Source: Panulirus ornatus
Taxonomy: Eukaryota > Arthropoda > Malacostraca > Decapoda > Palinuridae
Direction of reading: 5' to 3'
Assembly (NCBI RefSeq): GCF_036320965.1
Contig: NC_092281.1
Span: forward strand, 10,226,892 to 10,290,891
DNA: 64,000 nucleotides
Positions within the stretch are counted from its first letter, which is position 1. Each line of letters begins with the position of its first letter. Positions 22,665 to 37,265 of this stretch are shown piece after piece. Made by a program: the position numbers and the translations under genes. The notes under the pieces were generated by a model. The model searched no databases and was not told the origin of the DNA. It worked only from the letters and a program-made list of their open reading frames with translations.

Positions 22665-23533
22665 TCAACAGAGTTGCTCGTAGTAACTGGGGTCCAAATT
22701 GACCAGCGTCTCCCCGCTGGCACAGGTGGTGTCCACACTGACGAGGCTGAGCAACGTGGTGTTCAACATGATCCAGGCGATGTCACAGCCACAGGTGAGC
22801 GGGTTACCTGGGAGAGGAAAGGGAGAGGGTTACCTGGGGAAAGGAGGAAGATTGGGTTACCTGGGGAAAGGAGGAAGATTGGGTTACATAGGGGAAAGGT
22901 GGAAGATTGGGTTACATAGGGGAAAGGAGGAAGATTGGGTTACATAGGGGAAAGGAGGAAGATTGGGTTACATAGGGGAAAGGAGGAAGATTGGGTTACA
23001 TAAGGGAAAGGAGGAAGATTGGGTTACATAGGGGAAAGGAGGAAGATTGGGTTACCTGGGAAGGAGGAAGATTGGGTTACCTGGGAAGGAGGAAGATTGG
23101 GTTTCGGGTTATCTGGGGAAGGAGGAAGATTGGGTTACCTTGGGGTGGGGAGAGAGGAGGGAAGATTAGATTATCTGGGGATAAAAAAAAAGGTAAGACT
23201 AAGTTACCTTGGTGGGAAAAAAAAAGGAATACTAGTTTACCTTATGGAGAACCACTACATATACCTGGAAGATGATGGGAAAAAAAATAATAATTATCTG
23301 GCTTCCACGTGTTATCATGATGCCACAATGTCATTGACCTTTTTCTTTTTCTTCTTTTTTTTTTCCTATGAAGCACAGCGAACATGGGAACAAGCTGCGA
23401 CTCACTCCTGAGGTGGAGGTAGTTGTTCTCCTCGAGCAACGGCCTCCACACTTGTTCCTCCAGTTCTGTGAGGGCGTTCTCGTTCAGGTATAAAACACTG
23501 TTGGCGAAGCCTGCGAGCACAACACAGGTCAGG

Positions 23534-23607
<74 letters not shown>

Positions 23608-24998
23608 ATAAATTGTACTGTCATATAACATCATATCATATCGTATTACATGATAGTACATTATATCATATTATATTATATTACATTATATTACATTATA
23701 TTATGTTACATTATATTATATTATATTCCAGTACATTAAATTACATTACATTACATTACATTATATTATATCATATCATATTATATTATTATATTACATT
23801 ATATCATATTACATTATATTTTGAGTGATGTATGGGAGAATGATGGATGGTTATGAGGGACTTTGCCCCACGGTTCCCTCACCTGAGAATGCGTTGACGG
23901 CTACGTCACCGATGTTGTTGTAGCTGAGGCCTAACAAAGCCAGGGGTCTGCTGACCTCCAAGGCACCCTCGGGAAGCCTTGTCAGAAGGTTGTGGCTGAG
24001 AGACACAAGCTGGAGGCTCTCGAAACCAGAAAACGTCCCTGACAGATAACATACTCAAGAGTTACCGTAACGCGTTACCCAAGCAACCTCTCGACCAGTC
24101 AACACATTAGATATACCACAAGATATGAGCAAGTATAGCTAGGATATATATATATATATCCTCTCATTATACCAAAAGGCATATGGCTTTTCCTTTCACG
24201 ATTATACCAGCAGAAACAAGAGATGGTCACAATGTTAGTTCCTGTCCCTCTCGACAACCAAGGCAGTATTAGCAACCTATTCAATGGTCCTACAAGATGA
24301 AAAGGAAACGTGAATATCATGTCCTTAAATGCAAATCCTCGAGGATACTGACCTGGTTCTATTTCTTGTATGGCCAGCATGTCAAGGTAAACGAACACGA
24401 GAGAAGGCAGGTTCTTGAAGGCTATGTATGGGAGATGGCCGAAAAGGTTGCCGGATAGGTCCAAATAAGTCAGCGTCTGGGAATAGATGAAGGGGTATTC
24501 CTGTATGCAGTTAAAGCTGATGTCCAGATACTGGAGTCTTGTGAAGAGATAAAGGTGTTCGAAGAGGAATCCCGTCAATTGGTTGGAGTTGAAGTACATT
24601 ATGGTGGCTGTGGAGATGCTGCCTATTAGTGCCATCTCCTCCACCACTTCTAGAACGCCATCGCTGATATGAAACTCATGGAAGGAGGCGTTGCCCAGGT
24701 CTCCTGCCCTGAGCACCTTCAGGTACATGTTGCCCTTTATAATCAGGCGGTCGAACGTGAAGAATGGAAAATACGCAGTGAACACGTGGGCTAACTCTTC
24801 TTCACTGGCCACGTCTGAGCAGTCCATATTCATGTGGGTCTCATTGTCTACAGAACACACACAGGGGAGGATATCCAGCGGGTTGGGGCAGGGTAGGTAA
24901 AGCAAGTCCTCCTCAGGGGTCCTGCTAGCTACAGTGGCTGCGACGCTTACACTAAACAGTAGAATAAACAAGAAACAATAGCTATGGATGACCGCCAT
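22665..24998 (-). CDS. Secreted leucine-rich-repeat protein, oplophorus-luciferase non-catalytic-subunit-like, copy 1 (complete)
   Basis: Four exons: 24,998-24,353, 24,038-23,883, 23,510-23,406 and 22,807-22,665. All introns are GT-AG and phase 1 (donors GTCAGT, GTGAGG, GTGAGT), joining to 349 codons plus TGA. The product starts MAVIHSYCFLFILLFSVSVA, a signal peptide, so it should be secreted. An N-terminal cysteine region (LPCP...PCVC...MDCS, residues 36-61) precedes about six LRRs from residue 150 onward (LQYLDISFN, LTYLDLSGN, LQLVSLSHN, LALLGLSYN). The C-terminal cysteine cap begins NPLTCGCDIAW. The family is named after the 35-kDa non-catalytic subunit of Oplophorus luciferase, but most decapod members come from non-luminous species. 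A role in light emission is therefore not implied, and the partner is unknown. Length and the NLT/NTT-type glycosylation sites fit the family. It is the 5'-most and only fully readable gene of the cluster. Exons are my prediction. Confidence 0.9.
22800..23160 (-). repeat. 28-bp minisatellite in intron 3 of copy 1, derived from the exon-4 3' splice site
   Basis: About twelve units. On the minus strand those nearest exon 4 read CTTTCCCCAGGTAACCC, the same junction as the true acceptor at 22,807/22,808. Farther units carry CCTATGTAACCC, in which the AG is lost. It is the counterpart of the array at 17,736-18,560 in copy 2. Degenerate units with A runs continue to about 23,240. Confidence 0.92.
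23541..23604. repeat. (CT)n microsatellite in intron 2 of copy 1
   Basis: On the transcribed (minus) sense this is (GA)n, ending about 30 nt upstream of the exon-3 acceptor. Confidence 0.97.
23610..23822. repeat. AT-rich imperfect (ATTATATTACATT)n tract in intron 2
   Basis: About 210 bp composed of TTATA and TTACA steps with no single fixed unit. Confidence 0.9.
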
Positions 24999-25380
24999 GT
25001 TGTGGTCGATAGTGCAAGTGGGTCTAGTGGTGGGTGTTGCAGGTGGAGTCAGTAGTGGATGTTGTAGGTGGGCAGAGTGACCAGAGGGACAGACGTAAGG
25101 TCAGGACTGGTAGTGGTGGGTGTAGGTGGCCGCCGTTGGTGGAGGACGAAGGTGACCAGACACAAGGGCGTGGTGGATCATAGAGACAGACACACACATA
25201 CACACAGTGCCTCTGGTGGTAATGATCGCTCCAAGTGCACTGACGCCGCCTACTCAGTGCTTCAGCAGTGATGTGCTTGTGGGGAAACACAGCTGATACT
25301 GTCGATAGCGGCCCCTCACAACCTGCTGGTGTGTGCACTACGCCAACACCTCTGGTCACTCTCTCAATATATATTTGAAA
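24999..25380 (-). promoter_or_regulatory. 5' flank/5'UTR of LRR copy 1 with TATA-like box
   Basis: On the minus strand AAATATATATT (25,366-25,377) is a plausible TATA box about 370 nt before the ATG. Downstream blocks (CACACACCAGCAGG, CAGTGCACTTGG, GTGTCTGGTCACCTTCGTC) are shared in order with copy 2 and in part with copy 3. Transcription start is inferred near 25,340. Confidence 0.45.
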
Positions 25381-25457
25381 GATTTAGATTCCCTCCCGTT
25401 GTCAACAGTGTCAGATTGGTTTACAAACTTGAAGCATGTGATCAAGTCTTCTCATTT

Positions 25458-25460
<3 letters not shown>

Positions 25461-25531
<71 letters not shown>
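25461..25531. repeat. (CT)n microsatellite
   Basis: About 70 bp of pure CT, 80 bp upstream of the TATA-like box of copy 1. Confidence 0.98.
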
Positions 25532-25533
<2 letters not shown>

Positions 25534-26029
25534 ACAGTGAACCAGTTCATGGCTTCTAGCCTCTCGCTGTAACTCACCTCTTCTATAAATGCGAGGGACG
25601 GCATCTTCATTGCGACAGTTGACACTGCTTCCAAAAACAAGATATGTGCTTTAGAATCAAAAGATAACACTTTCGAAATGTCTCTCTCTCCTGACTGTCC
25701 CTCGTCTTGGCTTCTTGTGATAATACAATATGCGGGTTCTCAGCCTGGAGGAGGTGTGGGAATACGACACCACTGGTCTGTTTCTGGCGGAGAAATTTAT
25801 TGTGATATTAAACTGTGGGAAGAGTAGCTGCCCACCTCGGCTCTCCAGACCTGATCCATGATGCTGGGCGCGACGCAATACCACGACCAGAATACATACA
25901 TACGTTATCTGCTCCAACATCTCACACATTTCTTACACGTTTTCCAAACTGTTCTTTATACACTTCGCTTATCTGTATTTGTCCTGTGTATAATCAAACC
26001 TCAGCGGAGATCATATATACCCTCTCATT
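25532..26029. other. Unassigned, upstream of copy 1
   Basis: Unique-looking sequence without a supportable gene. Confidence 0.4.
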
Positions 26030-26130
26030 ACCATACTTGGTTGTATACTCGGGTGTCGAACCCATGTCGCGATGAATCAGGAGTAGGGCAGTGTCGACCA
26101 TTGTGCCACTCAACATACCTCACATTATCT
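26030..26130 (-). mobile_element. tRNA-like SINE head or tRNA pseudogene, minus orientation
   Basis: On the minus strand an A-box-like TGGCACAATGGTC is followed 45 nt later by a good B box, GGGTTCGACACCC. The order and spacing are those of an RNA polymerase III internal promoter. Acceptor-stem pairing is not evident, so I favour a tRNA-derived SINE over a functional tRNA. Confidence 0.55.
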
Positions 26131-26884
<754 letters not shown>

Positions 26885-26914
26885 GAGAAGACTTGATCAC
26901 ATGCCTCAAATGGA

Positions 26915-27145
26915 CCTCCGTGGTGTAATAGCACTGTTGACTGTGATGCATATGTGGGCCACCCGTGGTCGACCGCATGGGTTCGATTCGTGGTTGCGGT
27001 AGTCGATCCACAGTCGACCCAGCTGTTCATCCTCCCTTAGGAGTTGGTCGCTAAACTGGGGACCTGGGTCACAATGGGATTATGATGGGCTGAATAGGAA
27101 AATTCAGTTAGCCGTGCCGCCTCACCTAACAAAAAAAATAACAAT
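26915..27145 (+). mobile_element. tRNA-derived SINE, plus orientation
   Basis: A box TGGTGTAATAG at 26,921-26,931 and B box GGTTCGATTC at 26,980-26,989. A tRNA-unrelated body with CAGTCGACCCAGCTGTTCAT follows, and an A-rich tail at about 27,128-27,145. The body matches the minus-strand copy at 16,655-16,830. Confidence 0.78.

Positions 27146-27931
<786 letters not shown>

Positions 27932-28008
<77 letters not shown>
27932..28008. repeat. (AT)n microsatellite
   Basis: About 77 bp of AT on the other side of the hairpin-headed repeat. Confidence 0.98.
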
Positions 28009-28012
<4 letters not shown>

Positions 28013-28260
28013 CAGACTAACACTGAAATAGAATTGCTAACATGGAAATACATCAAACACGATTAATTTTGCCAACTTGATGGACATTCAGGAAACAGTG
28101 ATTGGTGAGAAATTGACACATGCTGTGGTGTGATGGCTTCTCTTTAAGCCAGTGTAACAGTACCTGAGAGCCATCATAATACCCCAAGGTTCAACACTGT
28201 TGCTCTCACCACATCCTTCACCACCAGCCACCACCACCACCAGCCTCTGGCCTCAGGCTC

Positions 28261-28296
<36 letters not shown>

Positions 28297-29102
28297 CTGA
28301 ATAGAGACGACCCGCTTCCTTGAGGTGCCTGGTGGATGTGTATTTCAGGAAATGTTTATATACTTTGCAAAGTAGACGTATCTTGTCAAATGAGAAAGAA
28401 AATGGAACGAATAGTTTTCATTCCTGGCTGCCTGTTACCACAATTGACGTTTCAAGGTGATTCAAGTGAAAGCACAGACGAAAAATATATATACAACCAA
28501 CAGTTGATATTATCATTGTTGCAAGTATGAGCCCCACTGCCTCTGATGTATATAATCTAATAATTATCATGTTTGTAGCTTAATTAGAAAACAGGAATTT
28601 ATACTGGCCGACGTAATTGAATTTAACTATTGTTAGACACAACACGAAAATAGTCCAGTCATCAGCTGCCTCAAACATACTGATGATAATGATATAAATA
28701 GCCACAGATATAGCGACATAATACTGGAAATATTCAAAAGTGCTAAAGACATGATACTGGAAATATATATGCAATTACCACTGATATAATACTGGAAATG
28801 CCTATGATCGTCTGTCTGAAATGGTGCTGAAAAATCTCTTTCGTTGCTTATGATTAAATCCACAGTGGCCCACTAATTAATTCAAGATGAATTTATAAAA
28901 CCTGAGGGCCATTGTCTGAATGAAGGCAATTGATTATATCGGAGTAAAACAGCGGATAAGAAAAACATTGTCTCCTGAAGACAACAATTGTTTCAATAAA
29001 GAAAAGGTGTTGAACCCTCAGACTCTAGTCTGTAAAAAGAAAAATTATAGAGACTTGGTCGGTAATATCTGGGCGTATTGGAACACAAGACACCATTACT
29101 GG
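28009..29102. other. Unassigned, with a short (CA)n
   Basis: (CA)n at 28,262-28,294. A loose repeat of ATAATACTGGAAAT occurs between 28,690 and 28,800. No gene seen. Confidence 0.4.
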
Positions 29103-29385
29103 GGAGGATAAAGTCTGGGGAGGCCGGGTGTTGCTGGGGATATACGAATTGGTGGGGACACACGAACTGCTGGGGACTTACTAACTAGTGGGGACACACG
29201 AACTGCTGGGGACACACGAACTGCTAGGGACACACGAACTGCCGGGGACATACGAACTGCTGGGGACACACGAACTGCTAGGGACATACGAACTGCTGGG
29301 GACACACGAACTGCTAGGGACACACGAACTGCCGGGGACATACTAAGTAGTGGGGACACACGAACTGCTGGGGACATACGAACTG
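29103..29385. repeat. 18-bp minisatellite (GCTGGGGACACACGAACT)
   Basis: About fifteen copies, with GCTAGGGAC, GCCGGGGAC and ACATACGAACT variants. Because 18 is a multiple of three, one minus frame of 101 codons is open. Confidence 0.95.
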
Positions 29386-29576
29386 TACTTATCTTCATCA
29401 CTGTGGATGAACTGGGGTTAGTGAAGAGAAGGGAAAGTGGACTGTGTTAAGTGAAGGGAAAGTGGAGTAAGTGATGTGGAGGGGAAGTTGAATTAGTGGA
29501 AGATAACGTGTTAGTGGAGGGAACACTTGGATCAAGCCACCTGACTGTAAAGTAACATGAGCCAACCATGAGTGTT

Positions 29577-32445
29577 GAGGTCGTCAAGCTGGGACCTCAT
29601 TCAAGCCTGGGGTCGTCAAGCTGGGGCCTCATTCAAGCCTGGGGTCGTCAAGCTGGGACCTCCTTCATGCCTGGGGTCGTCAAGCTGGGACCTCATTCAA
29701 GCCTGGGGTCGTCAAGCTGGGACCTCCTTCATGCCTGGGGTCGTCAAGCTGGGACCTCCTTCATGCCTGGGGTCGTCAAGCTGGGACCTCCTTCATGCCT
29801 GGGGTCGTCAAGCTGGGACCTCCTTCATGCCTGGGGTCGTCAAGCTGGGGCCTCCTTCATGCCTGGGGTCGTCAAGCTGGGACCTCCTTCATGCCTGGGG
29901 TCGTCAAGCTGGGGCCTCATTCATGCCTGGGGTCGTCAAGCTGGGACCTCATTCAAGCCTGGGGTCGTCAAGCTGGGGACCTCCTTCATGCCTGGGGTCG
30001 TCAAGCTGGGGCCTCATTCAAGCCTGGGGTCGTCAAGCTGGGACCTCATTCATGCCTGGGGTCGTCAAGCTGGGGCCTCATTCATGCCTGGGGTCGTCAA
30101 GCTGGGACCTCCTTCATGCCTGGGGTCGTCAAGCTGGGACCTCCTTCATGCCTGGGGTCGTCAAGCTGGGGCCTCATTCAAGCCTGGGGTCGTCAAGCTG
30201 GGGCCTCCTTCATGCCTGGGGTCGTCAAGCTGGGACCTCCTTCATGCCTGGGGTCGTCAAGCTGGGGCCTCATTCAAGCCTGGGGTCGTCAAGCTGGGGC
30301 CTCCTTCATGCCTGGGGTCGTCAAGCTGGGACCTCCTTCATGCCTGGGGTCGTCAAGCTGGGGACCTCATTCATGCCTGGGGTCGTCAAGCTGGGGCCTC
30401 ATTCATGCCTGGGGTCGTCAAGCTGGGGCCTCATTCAAGCCTGGGGTCGTCAAGCTGGGGACCTCCTTCAAGCCTGGGGTCGTCAAGCTGGGACCTCATT
30501 CATGCCTGGGGTCGTCAAGCTGGGGCCTCATTCATGCCTGGGGTCGTCAAGCTGGGGCCTCATTCAAGCCTGGGGTCGTCAAGCTGGGGCCTCCTTCATG
30601 CCTGGGGTCGTCAAGCTGGGACCTCATTCAAGCCTGGGGTCGTCAAGCTGGGACCTCATTCAAGCCTGGGGTCGTCAAGCTGGGACCTCATTCAAGCCTG
30701 GGGTCGTCAAGCTGGGGCCTCATTCATGCCTGGGGTCGTCAAGCTGGGGACCTCCTTCATGCCTGGGGTCGTCAAGCTGGGACCTCATTCAAGCCTGGGG
30801 TCGTCAAGCTGGGGCCTCATTCAAGCCTGGGGTCGTCAAGCTGGGACCTCCTTCATGCCTGGGGTCGTCAAGCTGGGACCTCATTCAAGCCTGGGGTCGT
30901 CAAGCTGGGACCTCATTCATGCCTGGGGTCGTCAAGCTGGGACCTCATTCAAGCCTGGGGTCGTCAAGCTGGGACCTCCTTCATGCCTGGGGTCGTCAAG
31001 CTGGGACCTCATTCAAGCCTGGGGTCGTCAAGCTGGGACCTCCTTCATGCCTGGGGTCGTCAAGCTGGGACCTCATTCAAGCCTGGGGTCGTCAAGCTGG
31101 GACCTCATTCAAGCCTGGGGTCGTCAAGCTGGACCTCCTTCATGCTGGGGTCGTCAAGCTGGGACCTCATTCAAGCCTGGGGTCGTCAAGCTGGGACCTC
31201 ATTCAAGCCTGGGGTCGTCAAGCTGGGACCATCATTCAAGCCTGGGGTCGTCAAGCTGGGGCCTCATTCATGCCTGGGGTCGTCATGCTGGGACCTCATT
31301 CAAGCCTGGGGTCGTCAAGCTGGGACCTCATTCAAGCCTGGGGTCGTCAGCTGGACCTCCTTCATGCTGGGGTCGTCAAGCTGGGACTCCTTCATGCCTG
31401 GGTCGTCAACTGGGACCTCATTCAAGCCTGGGGTCGTCAAGCTGGGACTCCTTCATGCCTGGTCGTCAAGCTGGACCTCATTCAAGCTGGGGTCGTCAAG
31501 CTGGGACCATCATTCAAGCCTGGGGTCGTCCAAGCTGGGACCTCCTTCATGCCTGGGTCGTCAACTGGGACCTCATTCAAGCCTGGGGTCGTCAAGCTTG
31601 GGACCTCATTCAAGCCTGGGGTCGTCAACTGGGACCTCATTCAAGCTGGGGTCGTCAAGCTGGGGCCTCATTCAAGCTGGGGTCGTCAAGCTGGACCTCC
31701 TTCATGCCTGGGGTCCGTCAAGCTGGGACCTCATTCAAGCTGGGGTCGTCAAGCTGGACCTCCTTCATGCCTGGGTCGTCAAGCTGGGACCTCATTCAAG
31801 CCTGGGGTCGTCCAAGCTGGGACCTCATTCAAGCCTGGGGTCGTCAAGCTGGGACCTCCTTCATGCCTGGTCGTCAAGCTGGACCTCCTTCATGCCTGGT
31901 CGTCAAGCTGGACCTCCTTCATGCCTGGTCGTCAAGCTGGGACCTCATTCATTGCCTGGGGTCGTCAAGTGGGACCTCATTCAAGCTGGGGTCGTTCAAG
32001 CTGGGGCCTCATTCAAGCCTGGGGTCGTCAAGCTGGGACCTCATTCAAGCCTGGGGGTCGTCCAAGCTGGGACCTCCTCATGCCTGGGTCGTCAAGCTGG
32101 GACCATCATTCAAGCCTGGGGTCGTCAACTGGGACCTCATTCATGCCTGGGGTCGTCAAGTGGGACCTCATTCAAGCCTGGGGTCGTCAAGCTGGGACCA
32201 TCATTCAAGCCTGGGGTCGTCAACTGGGACCTCATTCAAGCCTGGGGTCGTCAAGCTGGGACTCCTTCATGCCTGGTCGTCAAGCTGGACCTCATTCAAG
32301 CATGGGGTCGTCAAGCTGGACCTCATTCAAGCCTGGGGTCGTCAACTGGGACCTCATTCATGCCTGGGGTCCGTCAAGCTGGGACCATCATTCAAGCCTG
32401 GGGTCGTCAAGATGGGACCTCATTCAAGCCTGGGGTCGTCAAGCC
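29577..32445 (+). repeat. 2.9-kb 32-bp minisatellite, open in all three plus frames
   Basis: About 89 copies of a 32-bp unit containing GGGGTCGTCAAGCTGGGACC followed by TC(A/C)TTCA(A/T)GCCT. The unit has no stop in any plus frame and is not a multiple of three, so three overlapping frames of 927, 985 and 1,020 codons run through the array. The 96-bp period (three units) reads a 32-residue repeat. From about 31,125 onward single-base losses in G and C runs become common, whereas earlier units vary mainly by substitution. No signal peptide or promoter; I do not call a gene. Confidence 0.95.
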
Positions 32446-33146
32446 TGGGGTGGGGGTGGGGGGGGGGTTGGGTGGGTGTATACCTTGCTCTCCCTCCTCC
32501 TCCTCCTCCTCCTCCTTTCCCTCATCTGATGCTGGTGGTCTGGGAAGTGCTGGACTCTCCCTTCCGAACCATAATTAATGTCACCAGGATGTCAGGACGT
32601 CTATTGCCATCACTTCTATGTTGTCTATAGCTATACCATGATACAGATCGTATATAGATGTCACTTCATGAGCTGTTCATCTCCTGCGGTGATTAAAGAT
32701 GAGCGACACTGAACAAGACATTAACCTCTCCGACGAGGACGTACGTCTTCGTAACATGTCATCCTCACTACGATGATGACCCAGTTCTCTACGTGACCCA
32801 CAAACACTACGTCATCAAGGCTCAACTTAAGCCAGACTTATCTTCCTTATCTCTGCAGATAAAACAACGACGACCAATGGAAACCGACGAAGAAAAATGC
32901 TACGGAGTGAAATGAAAAAAAAAGAATGTTTGTTTTATTAAAGGTTTCACATCCTATATACATGACAGATCCAGGGATTGTCACGACAGCATCTGACATA
33001 TTCAGGAGCTGAGAGTCTGAGGCCAGAGATTTGTCCTCCATATTTTATGTTTCTGATGTAGAGAGAAAAACGAATTCGTTTCTATATCATCCTTTTTTTC
33101 TCTCCCTAGTAACTGTGCCTCTGACAGACACAGTGACGCAGGTGTG
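32446..33146. other. Unassigned; possible short exon at 32,698-32,776
   Basis: A 25-codon frame starting MSDTEQDINLSDEDVRLR has an acidic N-terminus and a donor-like GTACGT after the DED codons. I cannot link it to a second exon. The rest shows nothing supportable. Confidence 0.2.
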
Positions 33147-33147
33147 T

Positions 33148-33208
<61 letters not shown>
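33147..33208. repeat. (GA)n microsatellite
   Basis: About 60 bp of GA followed by a G run. Confidence 0.98.
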
Positions 33209-33216
<8 letters not shown>

Positions 33217-33369
33217 AGTGAATCAAGAAAAAAGAAAGTAGAGACAATGAGAAAGAGACTGGAAGGGAGGAGTAGAGACAGAGAACACGAGGCAGGTGTG
33301 CTAAACACACCACCATTACAGGTCTACACCTATAACGTTAATCGTCTCTCATTAAGAGACAGGACGGTA

Positions 33370-33745
33370 GAGATAGGAGCAGAGAACAAGAGACGGGAAG
33401 GGAGAGAAAGAGACAGAACAAGAGACGGAAAGGGAGAGAAAGAGACAGAACAAGGGACGGAAAGGGAGAGAAAGAGACAGAGAGAACAAGAGACGGGAAG
33501 GGAGAGAAAGAGACACAGGGAACAAGAGACGGGAAGGGAGAGATAGAGGAAAAAGACACAGAGAACAAGGGACGGGAAGGGAGAGAAAGAGACACAGAGA
33601 ACAAGGGACGGGAAGGGAGAGATAGAGACACAGGGAACAAGAGACGGGAAGGGAGAGACAGAAACACAGAGAACAAGACACAAGTGTGAGAGAGACACAG
33701 AGAACAAGGGACGGGAAGGGAGAAACAGAGACACAGAGAACAAGA
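33370..33745. repeat. Purine-rich minisatellite (GACGGGAAGGGAGAGA family)
   Basis: Units of about 29-35 bp combine ACAAG(A/G)GACGG, GAAGGGAGAGA and AAGAGACACAGAGA. The strand is almost pure purine plus C. Minus frames rich in S, L, P and C are artefacts. Confidence 0.9.
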
Positions 33746-34170
33746 CATAGGTGTGAGAGAGACACTAGCAATACAGGTGCACACCATTAACCTTATCATG
33801 TTGATCATCTCTCACCACTTGACCCTGAGGACAGCACACGTGTCTAACATAACAGATGTGTCCAGGTTACATGACCAATGTATTTGTTCTCGTCTTCAAC
33901 ACAAGCCACGTTCCAAACCCCGGGCTCACACCAGCAGTGTGGTGGCTGAGCAGATCGCGTTACTGGGAATGTAAAGCTGAAAATGCTTTTTAAGTTGGCG
34001 ATGTTCCATGTTGGCTTTATCAAGACTTACTACGCGGGTCATTAAGGCGGCCCTCTTGTTAAAGGATTATTTACGGAACATTTGTGTGCTCCGGTTAAAC
34101 CAAAGCTTCGGTCATTATGACGAAGTTAGAGGAAAAATACTACCAACAGGTTCCCATGAAGAGGGGTTTT
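33746..34170. other. Unassigned
   Basis: No gene seen. Confidence 0.4.
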
Positions 34171-34171
34171 T

Positions 34172-34254
<83 letters not shown>
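34171..34254. repeat. (CT)n microsatellite
   Basis: About 84 bp of CT. Confidence 0.98.
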
Positions 34255-36050
<1,796 letters not shown>

Positions 36051-36954
36051 GATTACAAAAAATATAATAATACAAATGGGTTTATGTGCAAACAGGTTCA
36101 TTTGGTTTATAAACCAAGCACAGGTTCTTTTCTCACCACTTGCCGTTTTCTCTTTTCTTTGTCTAAATATTTGAAAGTCTCTATAAGAAAAAACTAATCA
36201 CTGACACCAGTATTGAATGAGTACCTGAAAAATCATATTCTTTTAGAATCTATACGGAATACCACTCATCTATTCTATCGAGATAATTACCCTAAACAAC
36301 TTTATGCACTGAGGTGATTACCTGAAGAGCCTTTGGGATGTTATAGGAGAATTATATAGATAGTTATATCATTTTGGAGTGAAATGAAAAAAAAAAAAGA
36401 GAGATTTGAAGAATACTAAAGATCACTGAAGGACGAAAAGCAAATGCCACGAGATAAGACAGGATTCCAAAGACCCGAATACATAAGTGAACAAAAATCT
36501 TCGTTTTCTATCATCACAGAAAACAATATGTAACCCAAAAATGTATGGCAATTCACAGACTCTAAGTATGATTAACCCATGACGAAAGAATATCGAAAAA
36601 AAAATGAATGACATCAGATATCGTACGTTTTCTTTTAACATACATCATAATCTTCTGCCTTTGGCATTTTCTTTTCATTCCGGTACCCCACTTTCTAATA
36701 TCCTTCTTGGATATTCGGGCTACGAGATCATTCGTCAATGGAGAGGCTGGGGACTTCCTAACATAGTTTACACATGAATGAGGAACATATTGAAGGGGTC
36801 GACCTGAGCCTTAGTGGGTTGGCTGCTGACCTGAGGGAATATCCCACAGGAACTTATGATGGAGAATTCTGATCTTTTGAAATCATGACGTTCCATCGTT
36901 TTGAAAATGTGTTTAAGTAGATGGAATTCCTCGACGCACTGGTGTTGAAACACA

Positions 36955-37013
<59 letters not shown>

Positions 37014-37265
37014 GCGGTTGTTCAATATTCAGGCTTTTAAAGTCCTGACAATAAATATCTTGTACATAATTGATTGGCTAATAACAGCCCAATCTATAAT
37101 TCAAAACAAGCAGGCACCCACGTGCGGTTTATCATCCTCACAGATAAAAGGTATGATCAGGGAATAAATGGGTGATTTCCTGGTTTCATTTGATAACTTT
37201 AGTGAGGTAACCTGGTTTCAGAGGGAAGAGGTCATACGCATAGAATCTGGATCACAACATCTTAA
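36051..37265. other. Unassigned apart from (CA)n at 36,956-37,012
   Basis: AT-rich unique-looking sequence plus 57 bp of CA. No gene seen. Confidence 0.4.

Noticed and set aside
29568..32630. Open frames of 1,020, 985 and 927 codons as genes
   Set aside because: They are three frames of the same 32-bp tandem array, open only because the unit has no stop; no signal peptide, domain or upstream promoter is visible.
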